From Azotimanducus sp963663145 (GTDB lineage Bacteria > Pseudomonadota > Gammaproteobacteria > Pseudomonadales > Azotimanducaceae): 64,000 nucleotides of DNA. The first letter of the stretch is position 1; every line of letters starts with the position of its first letter. The stretch is from positions 2,232,001 to 2,296,000 of the forward strand of contig OY760134.1 in the NCBI GenBank assembly GCA_963663145.1, written 5' to 3'. This document shows, one piece after another, positions 9,204 through 18,755 of the stretch. The position numbers and the translations under genes are program-made. The notes beneath the pieces were generated by a model that was not told where the DNA came from, ran no database searches, and saw only the letters and a program-made list of their open reading frames with translations.

Positions 9204-9347
9204 GCTCTAAATGGCTCTATATGGCTTGCATTAGTATTATACTTGTAATATTGTTGGCAAACCAAAGCAGAACCGGAGGTGCGTTGCCTGTCAAGAATGG
9301 GCTTCCTCGCCGCCGGGTCCAGACACCATATAAATGGGGGTGGAAAC

Positions 9348-11930
9348 ATGAAAGACGACAAGAGAACTTCGTTTGGGCGATTTTGCAGCAAGACCGTGGG
9401 CCTCGCGCTCTTTTCCAGCTTGGTCTTTTCCGCAAATGCTCAAGCTCAGGAGTCGCAGGAGGCGGCTGAAGAAGCTGCGGACGCCGAGGTCATTGAACTC
9501 ATTGAGGTGATTGGCTACCGCGCTTCACTGCGAAACAGCATCGAGATCAAAAGAGATGCCGATGCCATTGTCGATGCCGTGACGGCGGAAGACATTGGCA
9601 AATTCCCGGACAAGAACATCGCCGAATCATTGCAGCGGGTGCCCGGCATTTCCATTGATCGAACTTTTGGCGAAGGTGAAAAAGTCGCGATTCGCGGCGC
9701 CGGTCCGGAGTTGAACAGAACGCTGCTCAATGGCCAGAACATAGGTACCGAGGATTGGGGGATTTTTGGTGGCGGCTCGCGCTCCTTCAATTACGCCATG
9801 CTTGCCTCGGAGGTGGTCGGTGGGCTTGAGGTGTACAAGACGCCTCAGGCGAACATCGATGAAGGCGCGATCGGCGGCACGGTGATCTTACGTACGCGCG
9901 ACCCACTCGATCTCAGGTCGGGTACGGCGCAGGCCAATCTCCAGCTTGGCTACAGCGAACTCGCAGATGAAGAAGACCCTCAGCTTTCCGGCTTGTACAG
10001 CTTCAAGAATCCAGACGAGACATTTGGCGTGCTCATCTCCGGCGTCTATCAGGATCGGACCATACGGCGCGACGGCATTGAAGTGCTCGGCTACTCCGAT
10101 AAACCCACTCTGATTGGCTCCGCGCTGTTCAAGCAGGAGCGCGAGCGCCGCGGCTTCAACTCCGTGGCCCAGTTCCGGCCCAACGACAGTCTCAACATTC
10201 GACTGCATTATCTTTACTCCGAAGTGGGTGCCGACAACAGCAACCACAACTATCTCGCATTGCCACTGTTCCGGGGAGACCCGCTCACGAACGTAACGGT
10301 GGATGATGGCATCATCACTTCCGGCCGATACGAGGCCTCTTCGTTGTTCGTGCAGCTCGACGCCATCGGACGTGTCGCGTCAATGGAGACAGAGGTATTC
10401 GATCTCGATGTGGCCTATTCGGGCAGAGATTACGAACTCCACTTCCAAGCCGGCTACACGGAGGGTGCAGGCGGCAGTCACGACACGGCAGCCTCATACC
10501 GAGGAAACACAAGCGGCGGTTTTGACATCCGCGGCAGCGCACCGGTGGTGACCTTTGATGAAATCGACCCGACGAATCCGGCCGACCTGTATTTCAATCG
10601 GGTCGATCTCCTACGCCGCGACACAACCGACCAAGAAGTTTACGCTCAAGTCGATTACACGAGATATGTCCAGTTCGGAGCAATCAATTCCCTTCAGTTT
10701 GGCCTCAAGTATCGCGACCAAGAAAGGAGCCAAGTGGACCGATTCGGCCTTTTCTACCTCATTTCACAAAGGAGCAACCCGGACTTCGAATTCGTGAGCA
10801 CGACCACAGGGAGCACACCGAGCGACTTCCTGAACGGCATCGCCGGGCCGGGCACTCTGGACACCTATCCGCTGGTTGACATCGGCTTCTTTCAGGGCGA
10901 GATCGCGCGCACCAATCCCGAGGTGCCGCTCGACCCTCGCGATTCCTGGGACATTGGAGAGAAGATCATCGCCGCATACGGCATGGCGACCTTTGAAGTG
11001 GACCGCTGGCGCGGCAACTTCGGCGTCCGCGTTGTCCAGACCGACAGCTCCGCCGATGCCTATCTGTTGACAGGGAGTCCCTGGGTACTGCCTCTGCGCG
11101 ACACCCCCGTCTTCCTGCAGCGGATTTCCGCAGGCGCTGGCTCCAGCACGGATGTCCTCCCCAGCCTCAATGTCGCATACGATCTGAATGACGACATGAC
11201 ATTGCGTTTTGCCGCAGCCAGGGCAATGGCCCGGCCTGAGTTCTTCCGTCTCTCGCCGAATCTCAGCCTGAACGACGACACCCTCGCAGGCACCAGCGGC
11301 AACCCGAATCTGGAGCCGCAGTTCTCCGATCAGCTCGATCTGGGCTGGGAGTGGTATGTTGAAGATGGCACCCTGATTTCGGCAGGCATTTTCCACAAAG
11401 ACATCGAAGGCTATCTCGGCTTCGAGACCACGACCGAACAGCACGTGACCGGAATCTGCACAACGCCTTGCGAGTTCACCGTCACCCGTTTCGTCAACGC
11501 GGGCAGCGGCACCAACCAGGGTATTGAGCTATCGGCGCAGCGGGATTTCGACAACGGGTTTGGCTTCGTTGTGAATTACACCTATTCCGATGCCGAAGCG
11601 CCAGAGGATGCCCCAATCCCCTTCAACTCCGAGCATAGCTACAACCTGATCGGCTATTACGAAAGCGAAAGGATCACCGCGCGTTTCGGTTACAACTGGC
11701 GCGATAAGTACTTTGAAAAGGTGGACCGCGGCTCCGAGTTGCAGATCGACAGCATCGGCCAATTGGACGCGAGCTTTGCGTACAAGGTCACCGACAATGT
11801 CCAACTCACGCTTGAGGCAACGAACCTGACTGACGAGTCGCTTTACAAGTTCGGAAAAGCGGAACGATTCCCCCGTGCGTATTACGTGAACGGTCGTCGG
11901 ATATTCGTTGGCGTAAGAGTCAACTTCTAG
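9348..11930 (+). CDS. TonB-dependent outer-membrane receptor, amino-sugar polymer uptake (predicted)
   Basis: An 860-residue receptor. The chosen ATG at 9348 follows GGGGTGG and gives a clean Sec signal peptide ending SANAQAQE; an upstream ATG at 9279 would bury it. A TonB box-like ELIEVIGYR follows, then the plug (VDAVTAEDIGKFPDKNIAES, RVPGISIDR, VAIRGAGPELNRTLLNGQ) and a 22-strand-type barrel ending in GVRVNF with terminal phenylalanine. This is the TonB-Xanthomonas/Caulobacter type found in glycan-uptake loci. Its location between the symporter and nagZ argues for import of chito- or muro-oligosaccharides, which is inference. A strong terminator follows. Confidence 0.9.
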   Translation: MKDDKRTSFGRFCSKTVGLALFSSLVFSANAQAQESQEAAEEAADAEVIELIEVIGYRASLRNSIEIKRDADAIVDAVTAEDIGKFPDKNIAESLQRVPGISIDRTFGEGEKVAIRGAGPELNRTLLNGQNIGTEDWGIFGGGSRSFNYAMLASEVVGGLEVYKTPQANIDEGAIGGTVILRTRDPLDLRSGTAQANLQLGYSELADEEDPQLSGLYSFKNPDETFGVLISGVYQDRTIRRDGIEVLGYSDKPTLIGSALFKQERERRGFNSVAQFRPNDSLNIRLHYLYSEVGADNSNHNYLALPLFRGDPLTNVTVDDGIITSGRYEASSLFVQLDAIGRVASMETEVFDLDVAYSGRDYELHFQAGYTEGAGGSHDTAASYRGNTSGGFDIRGSAPVVTFDEIDPTNPADLYFNRVDLLRRDTTDQEVYAQVDYTRYVQFGAINSLQFGLKYRDQERSQVDRFGLFYLISQRSNPDFEFVSTTTGSTPSDFLNGIAGPGTLDTYPLVDIGFFQGEIARTNPEVPLDPRDSWDIGEKIIAAYGMATFEVDRWRGNFGVRVVQTDSSADAYLLTGSPWVLPLRDTPVFLQRISAGAGSSTDVLPSLNVAYDLNDDMTLRFAAARAMARPEFFRLSPNLSLNDDTLAGTSGNPNLEPQFSDQLDLGWEWYVEDGTLISAGIFHKDIEGYLGFETTTEQHVTGICTTPCEFTVTRFVNAGSGTNQGIELSAQRDFDNGFGFVVNYTYSDAEAPEDAPIPFNSEHSYNLIGYYESERITARFGYNWRDKYFEKVDRGSELQIDSIGQLDASFAYKVTDNVQLTLEATNLTDESLYKFGKAERFPRAYYVNGRRIFVGVRVNF

Positions 11931-11940
11931 TCCCAACATC

Positions 11941-11981
11941 GCGGGGGGCGTCGGATACTCCGGCGCACCCCCTTTTTTTTT
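11941..11981 (+). terminator. Rho-independent terminator of the TonB receptor gene
   Basis: A GC-rich stem (GGGGGGCGTCGG pairing with CCGGCGCACCCCC, with one bulge and a G-U pair) is followed immediately by nine T residues, beginning ten bases after the stop codon. Confidence 0.9.
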
Positions 11982-12050
11982 GTCCTGCCAACTGAGATGG
12001 GCAATATGCTAGTGTGCTGCTAGCCCCTCGCCTTGCGTTGGAGGATGTGG

Positions 12051-13085
12051 ATGAGTGCGGAAGAGAAGATTCCCGGAGCACTGATGCTCGATCTGCGCGG
12101 GCCGATGCTAGCGACCGACGAGCTCGAACTCCTGCAACGTGACTGCGTCGGCGGAGTCATTCTGTTTTCACGCAATTACAGCTCTCCGGAACAATTACGC
12201 GAACTCACTGCGGCCATCAGGCAATGCGCACCGCATCTGCTGATCGCGGCCGATCAGGAAGGAGGGCGGGTGCAGCGATTCCGGGATGGATTCGAGCCCC
12301 TGCCCCCACTGCGTAGGATTGGCGAAGTTCACGAAGCGGATGTGGACAGAGGCTTGGCGCTCGCGCGAGATTGCGGCTGGGTCATGGCCACCGAGATCCT
12401 GAACGCGGGCCTCGATTTCAGTTTCGCGCCTGTCCTTGATCTTTACGATTCTGTGTCGCCGGTGATCGGCAACCGTGCGTTTTCCGCCGACCCGGAAGCA
12501 GTAGCGAGCTTGGGGCAAGCCTTTATCGATGGCATGTCGCTGGCGGGCATGGCGGCCGTCGGTAAGCATTTCCCGGGCCATGGCAAGGTCAATGCGGATT
12601 CCCACAAGGCATTGCCAGTCGATGCGCGCGATGAGGAGGCATTGCGCTCTAGCGACCTGCTACCTTTCGTTCGCTGCCACGAGTCCCTGGCGGGCGTCAT
12701 GCCGGCTCATGTGGTGTATTCAGCCCTGTGCCCCGAGACTGCCGGCTTTTCGCGATATTGGCTCAACAGCGTGCTGCGCGAAGAAATCGGCTTCAAAGGA
12801 ACGATATTCAGCGACGATCTGAGCATGGCCGCAGCCCATGCGGCTGGCGCGGTCGAGCACCGGCTGGAAAAGGCGCTGGCGGCCGGGTGCGACATGTTGC
12901 TCGTCTGCAACGCCCCTGAAGATTCAATGCGGGCCGCCGACTGGCTGGAAAGGGAAAATATCCCAAACAATGCCGCCTTGCGGAGGATGCGCGCTCGACC
13001 CGCGCCGGTGCCCGACGAGGATGCATGGCAAAGGGCAGTCAGCGAAATCCGCAGTTTGCAACTTGGGGCCGCAGTGACAGCGTAG
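12051..13085 (+). CDS. nagZ: Beta-N-acetylhexosaminidase (GH3)
   Basis: Removes GlcNAc from muropeptides and anhydro-muropeptides in the cytoplasm during wall recycling. The 344-residue protein has LIAADQEGGRVQR near residue 75, the GH3 NagZ loop KHFPGHGKVNADSHK near 175 with the catalytic His/Asp dyad, VMPAHVVY near 220, and the nucleophile in IFSDDLSMAAA near 255. The ATG at 12051 has GGAGG six bases upstream; the earlier TTG and ATG have none. There is no signal peptide, as expected for NagZ. It links the GlcNAc cluster to peptidoglycan turnover alongside murQ. Confidence 0.95.
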   Translation: MSAEEKIPGALMLDLRGPMLATDELELLQRDCVGGVILFSRNYSSPEQLRELTAAIRQCAPHLLIAADQEGGRVQRFRDGFEPLPPLRRIGEVHEADVDRGLALARDCGWVMATEILNAGLDFSFAPVLDLYDSVSPVIGNRAFSADPEAVASLGQAFIDGMSLAGMAAVGKHFPGHGKVNADSHKALPVDARDEEALRSSDLLPFVRCHESLAGVMPAHVVYSALCPETAGFSRYWLNSVLREEIGFKGTIFSDDLSMAAAHAAGAVEHRLEKALAAGCDMLLVCNAPEDSMRAADWLERENIPNNAALRRMRARPAPVPDEDAWQRAVSEIRSLQLGAAVTA

Positions 13086-13199
13086 CCCCATCTCTGCGAA
13101 CAATTCTCATCATTACTCGCAGATTGCGGCGGGGTCAAAATCCTGCGATTGGCGAAGGGTTTGCAAGCCTGGCCCGCCGCGATGCGCCCAGTACCTTGC

Positions 13200-14119
13200 C
13201 GGTCAGAGCCTGTTCAGGAACTCCTCGCCCGTTTCGCAGTCGATGATCAATCCGCCGAGTTCCAGCAGGCGTTCGCCGCCGTCGAGCGTGGGTGATCGTT
13301 TCGACCACTCCTCGGCGGTCTCGTCCCCGAAGTTGCGCACGACCACCGACACCAGATTCCCTTCCGGCAGCGCCCCGACATCGAGCAGAAGGTGGCACGA
13401 GTCCGCGAAGTAGGTCAACAATCCGGCCTCGCGCGAGGCGCTCCCCGCCAGCGACCTTTCCGGCCGGAAGGGGTTCGCCCGGCCTCGTCCGCTGGAGGTT
13501 CTCGCAGAACATGGCAACCTGCACCGCCATCCGCCCCGCCATGGGACGCTCCAAGGCAGGTATTTGGTGGCATCCTGCCGTTGGCTGCATGCTTCGCGAA
13601 AGGACCCGGGGATGACATCTTGTCATCCCGTTCGGGCTTCGCGAAGCATGCTTCGCGTCGGGCTGCGCCCGACCAGCCCTCACACGAAGATCATCACCAC
13701 CTCGGCGCCGCTTGCGAGCGAGAAGCACAGCCCGGAAATTTCACCAGTTTCATCGGGCATATCCGTGTGCCCGACCCTTCGGGCGGCTGCGCCGTGCATT
13801 CTTGCTCCTGCAAGAATGTGGCTTGGGCTACGGGACAATGTCTTCATGTGCTTCAAAAGGTTACATGCAAACACGAGCGAACTGATGAATTTTCCGGGCC
13901 GGGTGGCGTCGGACTCGCGCCGGCGGTAGCCGGAGTCCACGCGGTCGTCGGGCAGCGGACGCAGGCTGCCGCGGTCGAACCCGCGCAGGGCGGGCGGCCG
14001 CCCAAGAGGTCGGCCACGACCTCGGGATGGGCGAACAGGCGCCTGAAGGCGCGGTCGCTTGCGTGGGGTATGCGGGGTGCTTCGACCATGCGCACATCCT
14101 GCACGGTTCGCACGAACAT
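13200..14119 (-). pseudogene. Decayed Rpn-family (PD-(D/E)XK transposase/nuclease-like) gene
   Basis: The start is recognisable (QDVRMVEAPRIPHASDRAFRRLFAHPEVVADLLGG), then the frame shifts into RGFDRGSLRPLPDDRVDSGYRRRESD. The C-terminal third reappears in another frame as LLTYFADSCHLLLDVGALPEGN, followed directly by NFGDETAEEW and IIDCETGEEFLNRL. Compared with the intact relatives at 37940 and 41069 it has frameshifts and has lost roughly 90 residues internally. Within it are two perfect hairpins: 13609-13629 (GGGATGACA stem) and 13797-13818 (CATTCTTGC stem). Confidence 0.75.
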
Positions 14120-14482
14120 CGTGGGGCGACATTTGCCTCAATTCGTGTCAGCCTTGTCGGTGAATTCGTGTGAGATATTCGCCCGGCGAGCCCTTGGGCG
14201 GGGTTGCCGCCGGCATCGGCGCCCCGCCATGCCGGGCGTCGACCGCATCTTTTCTGAGCTTGCCGCGTGTCGTGAACCCGTCGTCAAGGGAAATGGCTTC
14301 ACCGCGGCCGGCGGTGGGTGGAACGGTCGGTGAGTTGTCGGCCCGTCACATCATGCGGCGGGCGCGGCGAAATGGCGTGCGAGAAGTTGCCAATTCTCAT
14401 TATGGCGGCGAACGCCAGTTTGAGATGTCTGTTGCCTCTACCTTATGCCTCTACCTTATTGACCCCACACCCATTATTTCGA
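14120..14482. other. Gene-free interval between Rpn remnant and TonB receptor
   Basis: No convincing coding sequence, RNA gene or terminator was seen in these 363 bases. Near the right end GCCTCTACCTTAT occurs twice in close succession. The left part is probably degraded flank of the Rpn remnant. Confidence 0.4.
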
Positions 14483-17206
14483 TTAAAAGCGTACCCGCAG
14501 CGACGCTCCGAGAGACCTGCCGATGGGATCGTACTCGCTCACCGTGCCGAAGAAATTACCGCCGCCGAGCGGAATGGGGGGCTCCTCATCGAGAAGGTTC
14601 TTGACTCCAAAGGTAACGCGCATAGTGTCGTTCACATCATAGCTTGCCGTGATGTCAACATACTCCTGTGCACTGATCGTATCCTCCGAATTAGCGGCGT
14701 TGGCAACCTCGCCGATGCGCCGCCACGACAATTGCGCGCTGTACGATCCGGTCATCCAATTCAGATTGGCGCGGTGCTTGTAGTCGTGCTGCAGGAAACT
14801 CGCAAAGTCGCCACTGCACGAACCGCCGAACGTGCCTTGGCAATCCACGGGCGGAACCGTGACGTTCGCCTGTCGGCTCTGGTCGGTGACGATGGAAGCC
14901 TCGTAGGTGACACTGAAGCGTTCGCCGATACCGCCGAAAATGTCCAGCGGCAAGACCATACGGATATCGAAACTGTCCTGCTTGATGATCGCAAGATTGA
15001 AATCGTTCACGAGCGCTTGGCTGATCAAGCCGGTCGCGGGATCGCGCAGCACCGCGCCGCACAGTGGGTTGCCGACCACAGGATTATCGATGTAGCAATT
15101 CTTGAGTGCCGCAGCCGGCTGAATCACGCCAACTGCGTCGGTGATTTCGATACTCACATAATCGACAATGAGGCTGGCACCCGGATAAAACTCGGGCGTG
15201 AACACCACGCCAAACGTCGCCGTATCGCCTTTTTCAGTTTGTATATTCGGATTGCCGCCGTAACTATAGACCGCTTGACCGGTGTCGAACGGCGTTCCGG
15301 GTGCAGGCGCACCATAGGCCGCGCATTGCGCCGAATCGCCGCTCCCATCCAAGCAGGGGTCGCCATTGAAGCGGCCACCAAGGCGAGGGATGAAACGCGG
15401 GCTCGTCGCGTCGAACAAGGAGAGCGGCAAACGTCCTTCCGGCCCCGCGAATTCACCCAGGTTCGGTGATCGGACGGTGTTCTGGCTTTGCCAGCGGACG
15501 CGAACCTGATCGTTGACGATCCAAGTCACGCCGATCTTGTCGGCATCGCCCGAACCGGTGGTGGAAAAATCGAATTGCCGGTATGCACCCTCGAAATTCA
15601 ATTGTTGGACCATGGGAAGATCAGCCAGCAGCGGCACCAGCACTTCACCGAACACTTCGCTGGTATCGAAGCCGGCATCGATCTTGTTGACGCCACCAAG
15701 CCCGAAAGCGAGCCCGTTCCGAAGCGCAACGCCCGGCGTTTGACGACCGGATTCGTCGCGATATTCATATCCTGCGGCGAATCCCACCGGGCCAGCCGGC
15801 AATTCAAAGACATCGCTGGTATCACCCGATACCACCAAGGAACCGACCAACTGATCTCTCTCTCGGTCAGAATGCAAAATGTCCGTGCCAAACGAACTCA
15901 TGTCGGCATCCGGGCCAAAGATGTCAAGCGTGTCGGCGACCGCAGCGAAGCGGCTTGCTCCGCTCGAACTGTTGCGAATGGCGTTGCCGAAAATGGTGGC
16001 GTTTTCTTCGGTGCGACCGTACTGCGCGTAGAAATCCCATCCCACATTTTCGGTGAAATCCCCGCGCAATCCGCCCACCACCTGATAGGTGTCGCGGCTC
16101 GTTTCGGTGCGCTGCAGACCCAATCCCAGATTTCGCTCCACGTTCACCATCGCCGCGCCATCAACGAAGGTGAGAAGCCCGGCGGCCTGCGGTGGAATGA
16201 AGGGATTGCCTTGGGAAATCGCAACTTGCTCATTGACGCTGATCGGAGTCTGTCCAGTCGAACCGGCACCCTCAAGGTCTATATCGGTGAAGAAAGCACG
16301 CCCGTAGATCTCGACCTGCGGCAACAACTCGTACTTGAACAGCACACTCGCGTGCAGTCGAGTCAAAGGCTGTATCAGTAAACGGTGCGGCGTGACATCG
16401 ACCGTCTGTCGCGTGGTGCCGAAACTGCCGTTGTCGTCAAACGCGAAGAAATTGCCGGTCGCGACATCGGTAAAGTTTCCACCTTCGGAGGGAATCGCGG
16501 TGACTATGCCGGAGGTGAAGTCGCGATCGCCAGCCAGCAATTCAAATCGCTCGGTATAGCCAAAATACCCAACCAAATGACCGCGCCCGGCTTTCAGTTC
16601 CGCACCCCCGATCACCTCTAGATTCACACTTTCGCCGCCGCCGTCTGGAACCTCGCCCGTGGTCGTCAACTGAAACCCGTCAAACTCGTCATCGAGAATG
16701 AAATTGACGACACCGGAGACGGCATCGGCACCATAAATCGCGGCGGCGCCGCCGGTGAGCACTTCGACCCGCCGGATGAGCCCCGTCGGCAAGCTGTTGG
16801 TATCCACAGCGTTTCTAAAACTAAAAGGTACCGCTCGCGTACCATTGATCAATACCAATGTACGGTTCTGGCCCAACCCTCGCAAATCAATCGTTGACGA
16901 GCCCAGCGAGTCCCCCACCGCGGCACCGGTCGCGTTGGCACCGCCCCCCGCTTGGGGTAAGCGTTGGAAAATATCTTCAATGGTGACCGAGCGGTCGGCG
17001 ACGATCTGCTGCGCTGCAATCGTTGTGACCGGAGTCGAGGAGGTCAATTCTGCCCGTTCAATTCTGGAGCCCGTAACGACTATCTCCTCGACCAGGTTCT
17101 GTTCGTCCGACGATTGCGCATAAGCCGCCCCGGTTCCTGCAAAGGCGAAGGCGAACGGTGCAATGCATGCGAAGGCAACAAGCTTGCTTATGTGGATGCG
17201 CTTCAT
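14483..17206 (-). CDS. TonB-dependent outer-membrane receptor
   Basis: A 907-residue receptor. The ATG at 17206 follows AAGGAG at good spacing and gives a signal peptide MKRIHISKLVAFACIAPFAF ending near AAYAQS; an in-frame start at 17263 would spoil it. A TonB-box region (EEIVVTGSRIERAE) precedes a plug with IEDIFQRLPQ, STIDLRGLGQNRTLVLINGT, RRVEVLTGGAAAIYGADAVSG. The barrel ends GASLRVRF. This N-terminus is typical of the large iron-independent receptor family common in xanthomonads. Repeated TTGGTA motifs upstream suggest control by the amino-sugar regulator, so a wall- or chitin-derived ligand is plausible but unproven. Confidence 0.9.
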   Translation of the reverse strand: MKRIHISKLVAFACIAPFAFAFAGTGAAYAQSSDEQNLVEEIVVTGSRIERAELTSSTPVTTIAAQQIVADRSVTIEDIFQRLPQAGGGANATGAAVGDSLGSSTIDLRGLGQNRTLVLINGTRAVPFSFRNAVDTNSLPTGLIRRVEVLTGGAAAIYGADAVSGVVNFILDDEFDGFQLTTTGEVPDGGGESVNLEVIGGAELKAGRGHLVGYFGYTERFELLAGDRDFTSGIVTAIPSEGGNFTDVATGNFFAFDDNGSFGTTRQTVDVTPHRLLIQPLTRLHASVLFKYELLPQVEIYGRAFFTDIDLEGAGSTGQTPISVNEQVAISQGNPFIPPQAAGLLTFVDGAAMVNVERNLGLGLQRTETSRDTYQVVGGLRGDFTENVGWDFYAQYGRTEENATIFGNAIRNSSSGASRFAAVADTLDIFGPDADMSSFGTDILHSDRERDQLVGSLVVSGDTSDVFELPAGPVGFAAGYEYRDESGRQTPGVALRNGLAFGLGGVNKIDAGFDTSEVFGEVLVPLLADLPMVQQLNFEGAYRQFDFSTTGSGDADKIGVTWIVNDQVRVRWQSQNTVRSPNLGEFAGPEGRLPLSLFDATSPRFIPRLGGRFNGDPCLDGSGDSAQCAAYGAPAPGTPFDTGQAVYSYGGNPNIQTEKGDTATFGVVFTPEFYPGASLIVDYVSIEITDAVGVIQPAAALKNCYIDNPVVGNPLCGAVLRDPATGLISQALVNDFNLAIIKQDSFDIRMVLPLDIFGGIGERFSVTYEASIVTDQSRQANVTVPPVDCQGTFGGSCSGDFASFLQHDYKHRANLNWMTGSYSAQLSWRRIGEVANAANSEDTISAQEYVDITASYDVNDTMRVTFGVKNLLDEEPPIPLGGGNFFGTVSEYDPIGRSLGASLRVRF

Positions 17207-17264
17207 CTTGAAACTCCTTATTTGGACTAGGAATGTGTACTCAACAAGTAAATTGCCGCTCATA

Positions 17265-17348
17265 TATCACCGCTAATTGGTATCACCGCTAATTGGTAAT
17301 ATATTTGTTTGTTATGAATTATGTCATTAATACTACATTGGTAGTGCT
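17265..17348. promoter_or_regulatory. Tandem repeat and TTGGTA motifs upstream of the TonB receptor
   Basis: The 16-mer TATCACCGCTAATTGG is perfectly repeated back to back (17265-17280 and 17281-17296). With CATTGGTAGTGC at 17337 this gives three TTGGTA half-sites within 85 bases. They lie 60-140 bases upstream of the receptor start and just before the divergent remnant at 17374. The TGGTA core matches the sites near murQ and nagB-II. Confidence 0.45.
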
Positions 17349-17373
17349 TTTTGTCAAATTGAAGGGCGCTCAG

Positions 17374-18260
17374 ATGACCTCTAGAGGAATACCCATCCTG
17401 CTTTGCCTATTGATGTCGCATGCCATTGCGGGCGAAGCAGAACAGGTCAGCGAGGGAGAGCGCCTATGCGGCGACCTTTGGAACCTTGCGACTTCTGGGA
17501 TCGAAGAACTTGTTTGGAAACCTCTTGAGCGGTTTAGGCATATCGAACCTACGTGCGCAGGCATGCCCCGGTACCTCTCATACCGCTCTCAGCTTGAGTC
17601 CTTTGTCGGCAATCATAGTGCCGCGCTTGCCTACATGGACAAGGGGAGCGCCTTGCATGAGAGTACTGGCAGGCGCGGAACATAGCGAGCAGGACACTCG
17701 AGAAAGATCCGCAAGCAAAGGTGCTTGTCTTTTGCGGATGGGGTCATGTGAGGGAAGTACCATCGTCACGTTGGGCTCCAATGGCGTACTTTTTGAAAGA
17801 CCTCAGGGGAATTGATCCCTTGACCGTGAATCAGACATTGCTGAGCGAACATAGCAATGCCAAGTATGAGCACCCTTGGCGCATTGAGGCGGAAATAAAA
17901 GCACTACTGGGCGCCGTGCCAGTCATGTTGGTTTATCCCCAAGGAGAACCCCCCAACCCTGACACGAATGTGGATTTGCGTCTGCTCACACCGCGCACTC
18001 GCTATTCGAACGGGCGTCCGACTTGGATGGACATGCTCGGGTGCCGACGCGCTGTCGAGGTGCCCATCCCGGAATGCGAAAACACGGCTTGCGTGATCGA
18101 GGTTCGAGACCCTACTCGTCCAGATGAGACCGCCTACGACCGAGTGGAATCAGGAGGTGATCCGTCAGTGTTGCTGTACTTACCGAAAGACGTAAAAGTC
18201 GATCTACACATCTATGGGTTGGACGGGTGCACGCACACGCGGCGACCAATTGAGTTGTAG
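17374..18260 (+). pseudogene. Frameshifted exported protein of unknown function
   Basis: The first part (ATG 17374) encodes a signal peptide (ILLCLLMSHAIAGEAE) and about 90 further residues, then stops at 17685. The second part is open in the next frame. It reads EYWQARNIASRTLEKDPQAK from about 17661, continues into VLVFCGWGHVREV, and runs to 18260. One base gained or lost near 17655-17667 would restore a single protein of about 295 residues. The CGWGHV segment resembles a conserved stretch in proteins encoded beside TonB receptors in xanthomonads, whose function I do not know. This may be a real inactivation or a sequencing error. It is divergent from the TonB receptor and may share its regulatory region. 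Confidence 0.65.
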
Positions 18261-18391
18261 CGAAAAGTTAGGTTCGCGCCGGTGTGTCTCTTGATGTGCC
18301 GAATGAAATCAGCGGACATCCATAGGGAGTGGGAGAGCCTAGTAGGCTTCACTGCCCTCACGTAAGGCAATCACCGAATGGCAGAGAATAA

Positions 18392-18755
18392 TCATCGCCT
18401 CCAGTTGACTCTTTCTGCCCATTGCTCAGCGGCGTAGATGAGCATGTCAAAAATAGGATCTTTGAGGTCTAGATAGGTTTGCCTTCTTTCGGGTAGCGAC
18501 TGATTGGCAACATGGTCGGAAAGAGTAGTTTTGAACTTGCCGTAAACCGAGCGAGCAACATCGTCTGCCCGCAAGTAGTCGCGAAATAGCAATGCGTACC
18601 TTGCATTCGGACTGCAAGAGGCTCTGACATGCAAGTGGATGGGATGTTCCCTCTTATAGCAAGTACGAAAAAAGAGCTTGTCCATCTGGGCGGTCGACTG
18701 TCTTTCCAGTCGGGAGGCCGATCTTCCGAGACGCTCGATAGGTACTCAAGCTCAA
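18392..18755 (-). pseudogene. GrpB-family (UPF0157) C-terminal remnant
   Basis: The stretch KLFFRTCYKREHPIHLHV, then LLFRDYLRADDVARSVYGKFK, resembles the C-terminal half of GrpB/UPF0157 nucleotidyltransferase-like proteins. The frame is closed by a stop near 18755, and the N-terminal half with its glycine/serine/aspartate motif was not found. From about 18756 to 19332 there is no recognisable gene; overlapping open frames there show no family motifs. Confidence 0.5.
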
